NCBI GenBank assembly: GCA_016214445.1
Contig: JACROM010000101.1
Span: forward strand, 1 to 5,677
From: Microcaldota archaeon
GTDB lineage: Archaea; Micrarchaeota; Micrarchaeia; Norongarragalinales; Norongarragalinaceae
Direction of reading: 5' to 3'
Length of the DNA: 5,677 nt
In this document: positions 1 through 3,506 of the stretch, piece by piece
Layout of the letters: every line of letters begins with the position of its first letter
Position numbering within the stretch: the stretch's first letter is position 1
The notes under the pieces: generated by a model
What the model saw: the letters and a program-made list of their open reading frames with translations, nothing else
The model's database searches: none
Told to the model about the DNA's origin: nothing
Made by a program: the position numbers and the translations under genes

Positions 1-44
1 AACTTTTGCAAGACGTCACCGAGTTCCTCGTTCGTAATTCGCAT
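1..44 (-). CDS. 5' end of a divergent gene, product unknown (partial)
   Basis: An ATG at 44-42 on the minus strand opens a frame that stays open to the window edge and reads MRITNEELGDVLQK. The composition (ITNEEL, then an amphipathic stretch) looks like a genuine N-terminus. The start is about 24 bases from the centre of the palindromic AT-rich element at 65-72, the spacing expected for a leaderless or near-leaderless archaeal transcript, and no Shine-Dalgarno site is visible. It is divergent from the DUF2080 gene. Only 14 codons are visible, so no family can be named. It could be a transposase partner of the DUF2080 gene or something unrelated. A chance open stretch is also possible at this length. 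Confidence 0.4.
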   Translation of the reverse strand, partial: MRITNEELGDVLQK

Positions 45-64
45 AAGACAGTTAACAACCGCAA

Positions 65-72
65 AATATATT
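65..72. promoter_or_regulatory. Palindromic TATA-like element between divergent starts
   Basis: AATATATT at 65-72 is self-complementary and sits in an AT-rich patch (63-74). Its centre is about 29.5 bases from the ATG at 98 (plus) and about 24.5 bases from the ATG at 44 (minus). Both distances suit archaeal TATA boxes that drive leaderless or near-leaderless messages, and neither start has a visible Shine-Dalgarno site. One symmetric element could therefore serve both genes. BRE sequences are not clear on either side, so the assignment rests on composition and spacing. Confidence 0.45.
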
Positions 73-75
73 AAC

Positions 76-89
76 CTATCTATAGATAG
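76..89. promoter_or_regulatory. Perfect 14-bp palindrome, candidate operator
   Basis: CTATCTATAGATAG is a perfect 14-bp inverted repeat without spacer. It lies between the TATA-like element (65-72) and the start codon at 98, where a bound protein would block transcription initiation. With no loop it is better read as a DNA site for a dimeric protein than as an RNA hairpin. The adjacent DUF2080 product, which has an AbrB-like sequence pattern, is an obvious candidate ligand. That link is inference. Confidence 0.45.
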
Positions 90-97
90 TATTAATC

Positions 98-283
98 ATG
101 TCGAGGAAAGTAGTGTTGCGCGATAGCGTTTTGACGTTGACGAATAATCGTATCGAGGGTTTTTTGGACAGGGTAGTGACTCGGTTGGGTACGTCTGCGA
201 AGGTTGACGTGCCAAAGCGGTTTTTGAATCGGCGGGTCTACGTTATAGTGACGAAGGATGTAGTCAAATCAGACGCCGATTAA
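98..283 (+). CDS. DUF2080 family transposon-associated small protein
   Basis: This 61-residue protein matches my recollection of the archaeal DUF2080 family, annotated as putative transposon-encoded or transposase-associated proteins. The signature is at residues 20-53: an EGF(L/F)D-V-V-T start, then GTSAKVDVPKRFLNRRVYVIV. The G-S-A-V-PK order followed by a short beta strand resembles the SpoVT/AbrB DNA-binding fold, so a DNA-binding or regulatory role is plausible but unproven. The ATG at 98 fits a leaderless start about 30 bases below the TATA-like element, and a 14-bp palindrome sits just upstream. Codons end mostly in G or T (TTG, CGG, GTG), unlike the A-rich next gene. No transposase is visible in the window, so it is either an orphan or its partner lies off the left edge. 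The stop is 15 bases before the next ATG, in the same frame. Confidence 0.75.
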   Translation: MSRKVVLRDSVLTLTNNRIEGFLDRVVTRLGTSAKVDVPKRFLNRRVYVIVTKDVVKSDAD

Positions 284-298
284 TTTTGTCCCACACCC

Positions 299-871
299 AT
301 GCGCCTCTATGACCTTAGAACACGAATGAATAACATTAATTGCGAAGACAACCTGCGGGAAAACGAACGCATGGCGACGAGACCGGAACACAAGGCCGTT
401 TTTGAAAGTTATAAAAAAAACCGTTCGCCTTACAGAGTTTTCCTTTCCCGCATTCTCCTAGGCCCATTAACATGGCTCTGCAAGCAAGGAGAACAGAAAC
501 TATTGTATGGTCACGTTTCTGAAGAAGACCTGAAAGACCCTTTGTTGAAGAGAATAGCGGGCTTCGGGCCCGCGAAAATAATGAGGCTAGAGGCCTTCGG
601 GTTGCGAAAAGCATTCCTTAGATTAATGCAAGACATACAAACGAGTCCCGCAAGGGTAGAACTTGAGGAAAAAGGAATGTCACAAACAGGGGATTTAATG
701 AGGCTTAGGGACGAATTCGAGGAAGAACTCAAAAAAGGAAGGCCTACCCTAGAACAAATAATGGAAATAACCCGGAAAAAAAGGAAAGAACAAAAAGGCC
801 AGTTAAAAGAGTTTGAAAAGAGTCTTTCCGAACGTCTCGAAAAAATGCGAAAAAAAGAGAGCTTCCGCTAG
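299..871 (+). CDS. Unrecognised protein with HhH-like segment and charged C-terminal coiled coil
   Basis: I do not recognise this 190-residue protein. Residues 83-102 (LKRIAGFGPAKIMRLEAFGL) resemble a helix-hairpin-helix, a non-specific DNA-binding element whose hairpin is typically GxG followed by a hydrophobic helix. Residues 118-190 are rich in Glu, Lys and Arg with spaced Leu and Met, which suggests a long charged helix or coiled coil. There is no signal peptide or membrane segment. It begins 15 bases after the DUF2080 stop, so cotranscription is possible. The start is uncertain: ATGs at 326 and 371 are alternatives and none has a clear Shine-Dalgarno site; 371 would still keep the HhH-like part. 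The gene is purine-rich and uses AGG, AGA and AAA freely, unlike its upstream neighbour. A role in nucleic-acid binding is a guess. That it is a real gene is fairly likely, given a coherent composition over 190 codons. Confidence 0.6.
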   Translation: MRLYDLRTRMNNINCEDNLRENERMATRPEHKAVFESYKKNRSPYRVFLSRILLGPLTWLCKQGEQKLLYGHVSEEDLKDPLLKRIAGFGPAKIMRLEAFGLRKAFLRLMQDIQTSPARVELEEKGMSQTGDLMRLRDEFEEELKKGRPTLEQIMEITRKKRKEQKGQLKEFEKSLSERLEKMRKKESFR

Positions 872-900
872 AGAAAAAAAAGTCAAAAGGAAAGAAAGTG
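872..900 (-). terminator. Oligo-T terminator for the minus-strand small ORF
   Basis: Read on the minus strand, the 29 bases immediately after the stop codon at 901-903 contain T-rich runs (TTTC, TTTCC, TTTTG) and finish with eight consecutive T (881-874). Archaeal transcription commonly ends at such oligo-T tracts without a hairpin. The placement directly behind the small ORF supports that ORF being expressed. The caveat is that the same bases are the purine-rich tail of the convergent gene's region, so composition alone could produce the tract. Confidence 0.5.
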
Positions 901-1092
901 CTAGAAGTCCATGAAGTCGTGTGGGTTTTTGACGTTCCGCAATTGCTTCAGCCGCTCGTCCACGAAGTACCACTTGCGGCCCAGCTTGACAACTAAACAA
1001 CTCAAGTTTCGCAAATTGCCCGGACGGTAGCCAAAACAATACGGTTTTTCCGACGCGCGACGTAAAACAACTCCTTTTTCGTTTGTTTTCAC
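901..1092 (-). CDS. Small hypothetical protein, about 63 residues
   Basis: On the minus strand a GTG at 1092-1090 starts a 63-residue product (MKTNEKGVVLRRASEKPYCF...) ending LRNVKNPHDFMDF. The C-terminal half (GYRPGNLRNL, then a strand CLVVKLG, then GRKWYFVDERLKQLRNVKNP) has the aromatic and hydrophobic pattern of a folded small domain, and its codons (CTG, GGC, AAG, TAC, TTC, GTG, GAC) look used. The frame is open up to a TTG at 1158, which would add 22 less convincing residues, so I prefer the GTG. The ending with RNV-NPHD-F resembles small uncharacterised proteins I associate with archaea and phages, but I cannot verify that here. It converges on the gene ending at 871, and a T-rich terminator follows its stop. 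I see no clear promoter upstream and cannot assign a function. Confidence 0.5.
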   Translation of the reverse strand: MKTNEKGVVLRRASEKPYCFGYRPGNLRNLSCLVVKLGRKWYFVDERLKQLRNVKNPHDFMDF

Positions 1093-1316
1093 GTCATTCA
1101 ACGAAAGAAATCGAGCTTCTGGCCGCTGAAAACCGAATTTGCGAAAGTCAGGTGTCAAAGAAGAAGGCTGCCCGGTGCGGAAGCGCCCAGACCATCGAAT
1201 GGCCTGCGTTGGCGAAGTGGCTGGAAAGCGAGTTCACCAATTGGGCACGGCGTTCAGGCATGAGATGAATGAGCGCAAACGGCTTAAAAAGCGGCTTGGC
1301 GCCCAACCATGGCCAC
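1093..1316. other. Intergenic stretch with no convincing gene
   Basis: Open frames exist here on the plus strand (for example 1083-1268 from a TTG, and 1139-1348), but they overlap the minus-strand small ORF or run through the ATPase promoter, and they show no family resemblance. I looked for tRNA-like T-arm and acceptor pairing and did not find it. A short repeat of CGGCTT occurs twice near 1280-1300, next to a TTGG-CGC-CCAA pairing. Neither is strong. The stretch probably holds upstream sequence of the two divergent genes on either side. Confidence 0.4.
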
Positions 1317-1332
1317 CGAAATCTTTTTATAT
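1317..1332 (+). promoter_or_regulatory. Archaeal BRE/TATA promoter of the ATPase gene
   Basis: CGAAAT (1317-1322) followed by CTTTTTATAT (1323-1332) fits the archaeal pattern of a purine-rich BRE directly before a TTTATA-type TATA box. The box centre is about 36 bases before the ATG at 1365, which predicts transcription starting near 1354-1358 and a leader of only about 10 bases. This promoter also decides the start codon, because the in-frame ATG at 1269 would lie upstream of it. Confidence 0.65.
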
Positions 1333-1334
1333 CT

Positions 1335-1375
1335 TGGATTTTATGTAAATATAGGTTTCATAAAATGGATTTTAT
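1335..1375. repeat. Inverted and direct repeats at the ATPase start, candidate operator
   Basis: ATTTTATG (1338-1345) and its exact complement CATAAAAT (1359-1366) form an 8-bp inverted repeat with a 13-base spacer. Overlapping it, TGGATTTTAT occurs twice as a perfect direct repeat (1335-1344 and 1366-1375), 31 bases apart. The array lies between the TATA box and the first codons, over the predicted transcription start. Only the right arm would be in a message starting near 1355, so a DNA-level operator is more plausible than an RNA hairpin. AT-rich promoters produce such matches by chance fairly often. Confidence 0.4.
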
Positions 1376-2627
1376 AACCGAGGCTTTGAGGCAAAACCCG
1401 CACTGGGAAACAACGAAGGTCGAGTTTCCGAGGCTCTCCGGCCCGCTTGTGGAACGGCAGGCGTACGGCGAGCTCGAGGCATCGTGGCGGACAAAGTTCA
1501 TTACCGTGCTCAGGGGCCTGCGGCGTACCGGCAAGTCCGTGCTTGCTCGGCAACTGATGAAAACAGTTGCCGAACGCGACCCGAAAAAGGTTGCCTGGTT
1601 CGAATTCGACAGGGCAATGAACGCCACGCCCGAAGACCTTGACTCGCTAATCAGGTTTTTCCAAGGCCGGGGCGCAAAGACGGTCATCCTGGATGAAGTG
1701 GCGTTCGTGTCCCATTGGCAGGACATCCTCAAAAGGCACTACGACCGGTCGGACCTGAAGTTCGTGGTAACAGGCAGCTCTGCCATCGAGCTCGACCAAC
1801 GGACTTCGGAAAGCCTTGCCGGCAGGTTCCAGACAATCCGCGTGTCGCCTTTCACCCTCAAGGAAAAACTCGCGCAAAAAGGAAAACCATTCACCGGCTC
1901 GGCACTCGACGAGGCAAACCGGGCTGAAGATTTTTTCCTCGAAGCAGAAGAGTACATCAAAAGCGGCGGGTTACCGGAGATAGCCACAGCACAGCAGGAA
2001 GCGCGCGCCGGTTACATCAACGGAACCCTCCTCGGCCCGTTATTTTACAAGGATTTGCCTGCAGTGTTTCCGGAAGCCAACCCGGACATGCTAAGCAAGA
2101 CATTGGAGGTGCTGTCCGGAACCGTCGCATCAACCTATCAGCTTCAACCCATAGCCGAGGCGCTTGGCTGCAGCCACCCTACAGCCGGAACAAACGTCGC
2201 CCTGCTCGAGAAGGCGCTTCTGGTGCGGACAGCCGTCAACTTCACTCCCTCCAAGGCTAAACAGCGGCGAACAGCCAAAAAAATAGTTTTTGCGGACAAC
2301 GGCATCCTTACGGCCCTGCGGCCGGACGCGGGCCTGGGAGTCCTGGCTGAAAACGCGGCCCTCAATGTTTTGGGCGCAAATTATTTCTGGCGCAGCCCCC
2401 TGGCAGAGGTGGACATCGTGCTGCCGTCCGCCAAGGTTGCAGCTGAAGTCAAATACCAGGAGCATATCACGAGCAGCGATGAACGCAACCTGCGCTACTA
2501 TCTCGAAAGAAGGAAAGGATGGCGGGGCTGTTTGGTCACGAAAAAAGACATCGACCTTTCAGCCGACATTCCGCGCATCCCGCTGTGGAAAATACTGCTC
2601 CAACCAGAGCTTATAGCCAAACCATAA
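1365..2627 (+). CDS. AAA_14/DUF4143 family ATP-binding protein
   Basis: The product is a 420-residue ATPase with an N-terminal AAA_14 domain and a C-terminal DUF4143 domain, common in archaea and bacteria and of poorly defined function. Visible motifs, numbered from the ATG at 1365: Walker A GLRRTGKS (51-58), Walker B VILDE (107-111), sensor-like FVVTGSS (133-139), the family element LAGRFQTIRVSPF (151-163), GGLPE (201-205), a winged-helix-like region (about 246-290) and a PD-(D/E)XK-like set E329, D350, E361 and K363 (AEVDIVL, then AEVKY). The length is normal for the family. The frame is open up to an ATG at 1269, but 1365 lies just below a good TATA box, and MDFITEALRQ is the natural beginning. 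It is transcribed alone and converges on the PFL operon. Proteins of this architecture are often strain-variable. Whether this one cuts DNA, or acts in defence or regulation, cannot be said from sequence. Confidence 0.9.
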   Translation: MDFITEALRQNPHWETTKVEFPRLSGPLVERQAYGELEASWRTKFITVLRGLRRTGKSVLARQLMKTVAERDPKKVAWFEFDRAMNATPEDLDSLIRFFQGRGAKTVILDEVAFVSHWQDILKRHYDRSDLKFVVTGSSAIELDQRTSESLAGRFQTIRVSPFTLKEKLAQKGKPFTGSALDEANRAEDFFLEAEEYIKSGGLPEIATAQQEARAGYINGTLLGPLFYKDLPAVFPEANPDMLSKTLEVLSGTVASTYQLQPIAEALGCSHPTAGTNVALLEKALLVRTAVNFTPSKAKQRRTAKKIVFADNGILTALRPDAGLGVLAENAALNVLGANYFWRSPLAEVDIVLPSAKVAAEVKYQEHITSSDERNLRYYLERRKGWRGCLVTKKDIDLSADIPRIPLWKILLQPELIAKP

Positions 2628-2664
2628 CGCGGCGATGGCCGGGCAACACGAAAGCCGCCACGTT

Positions 2665-3429
2665 TCAAGCCCCCAACAAAACCTTTAGCTTTTTCTTCAA
2701 AAGGATTTTCTCCGCAGAACGCATCTGCGCTGCGGTGGGAATGGGCACGCCTTCAAGAGCGTACTTCAGCCCGAGCTTTTCCCACTTCGGCTTGCCGAGC
2801 GTGTTGTACGGCAACAGCTCAACACATTCGAGATTGGGGAGGCTGGAAGCAAAATCCGCTAAAGCCTCCAAGTCTTTCTTGGAATCGGTGTAGCCGGGAA
2901 TCACGACGTAACGCAGGCGCAACGGCTTCCTTTCAGCAACGAACCGGATGTTTTCAAGTATTTCCTCGTTTCCCCGGCCAGTAAGCGCGAAATGCTTTTT
3001 TGTGTCGAGCTGCTTGACGCTCGCCATGACCAAATCCGTGAACGGAAGGACTTTTTCCAAAGAGCTTCGAGGGGCAAAAAGGCAAGTGTCTATTGCAGTA
3101 TGAATTTCCCGGGCGCGGCACCTCTTCAAAAGTTCAGCCACGAACTCTGGTTGCGCAAGCGGCTCGCCCCCGCTTATTGTCACCCCGCCTTTCTCCAGGT
3201 AGGGAAGGCATTTTTCGATTTCGAGCATCAGCTCGTCCACTGTCCTCTCCGTGCCGCCGAATTGAGGCGTGGCATCGATGTTCTGGCAGTAAACGCAGCG
3301 AAGTGGGCAGCCCTGCATGAAAACCACGAAACGGAGTCCCGGGCCGTCAAGTGCTCCCATGCTTTCAATTGAATGTATCCTTCCCTTTAGCACAACAGGC
3401 GACCGGGTTTTTTCTGCTTCCTTCAGCAT
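2665..3429 (-). CDS. pflA: Pyruvate formate-lyase activating enzyme (radical SAM)
   Basis: This cytosolic iron-sulfur enzyme uses S-adenosylmethionine to generate the glycyl radical on PFL, whose gene lies directly upstream. Residues here are numbered from the TTG at 3501. The radical-SAM cluster motif is C65-x3-C69-x2-C72 (GCPLRCVYC), preceded by the family signature GRIHSIES and DGPG-RFVVFMQGC. GGEP (111-114) is the SAM-binding motif; YVVIPGYTD and ELLPYNTLGKPKW are typical of PflA. Three starts are possible: TTG 3501 (right after an in-frame stop, five bases below the PFL stop), ATG 3429 (chosen) and GTG 3393, which would give the usual short N-terminus MLKGRIHS. Oddities are a duplicated segment covering the first two starts, S161 in place of the cation-ligand Asp of E. 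coli PflA, and DTCL where DTNG or DTCG is usual. The ORF from 3501 is 278 residues against 246 in E. coli. The family assignment is secure; the start is not. Confidence 0.93.
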   Translation of the reverse strand: MLKEAEKTRSPVVLKGRIHSIESMGALDGPGLRFVVFMQGCPLRCVYCQNIDATPQFGGTERTVDELMLEIEKCLPYLEKGGVTISGGEPLAQPEFVAELLKRCRAREIHTAIDTCLFAPRSSLEKVLPFTDLVMASVKQLDTKKHFALTGRGNEEILENIRFVAERKPLRLRYVVIPGYTDSKKDLEALADFASSLPNLECVELLPYNTLGKPKWEKLGLKYALEGVPIPTAAQMRSAEKILLKKKLKVLLGA

Positions 3430-3501
3430 CCCCGGCGAATCCGGATTTTCCGTTCCCTTCGGAATAACAGGCGGAACGGTTTTTGCGTTTTCCTTCAGCA
3501 A
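3381..3501 (-). repeat. Imperfect tandem duplication at the 5' end of pflA
   Basis: Two 49-base segments (3381-3429 and 3453-3501) match at 36 positions with a period of 72 bases, so the reading frame is kept. In protein terms MLKENAKTVPPVIPKG and MLKEAEKTRSPVVLKG share 10 of 16 residues, counting the TTG as Met. Each copy begins with a potential start codon (TTG or ATG) followed by CTGAAGGAA. The unit between them is Pro-rich. The second copy runs into the conserved GRIHS start of the enzyme. Matching codons are identical at all three bases, so the comparison gives no synonymous changes to test for selection. Confidence 0.7.
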
Positions 3502-3506
3502 TCAAA

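Noticed and set aside
336..614. Minus-strand ORFs opposite the 299-871 gene (also 511-732)
   Set aside because: They are Ser-, Arg- and Cys-rich translations of the complementary strand of a Lys- and Glu-rich gene, which is typical of shadow frames.
1083..1268. Plus-strand ORF of 61 codons (also 1139-1348 in another frame)
   Set aside because: It begins at a TTG with no promoter or Shine-Dalgarno site, overlaps the more convincing minus-strand small ORF, and matches nothing I recognise; 1139-1348 runs through the ATPase promoter.
1160..1316. Search for a tRNA or structured RNA
   Set aside because: There is no T-arm consensus or consistent cloverleaf pairing; the local TTGG-CGC-CCAA pairing is too short to be meaningful.
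1269..1364. Upstream in-frame ATG as start of the ATPase
   Set aside because: It lies before the BRE/TATA box at 1317-1332, and the extra 32 residues do not resemble the family's N-terminus; the ATG at 1365 fits better.
2628..2664. Possible bidirectional terminator hairpin between the ATPase and pflA
   Set aside because: GCGGC (2629-2633) can pair with GCCGC (2654-2658), but the stem is only five pairs with a 20-base loop and no T tract on either side, so it is too weak to call.
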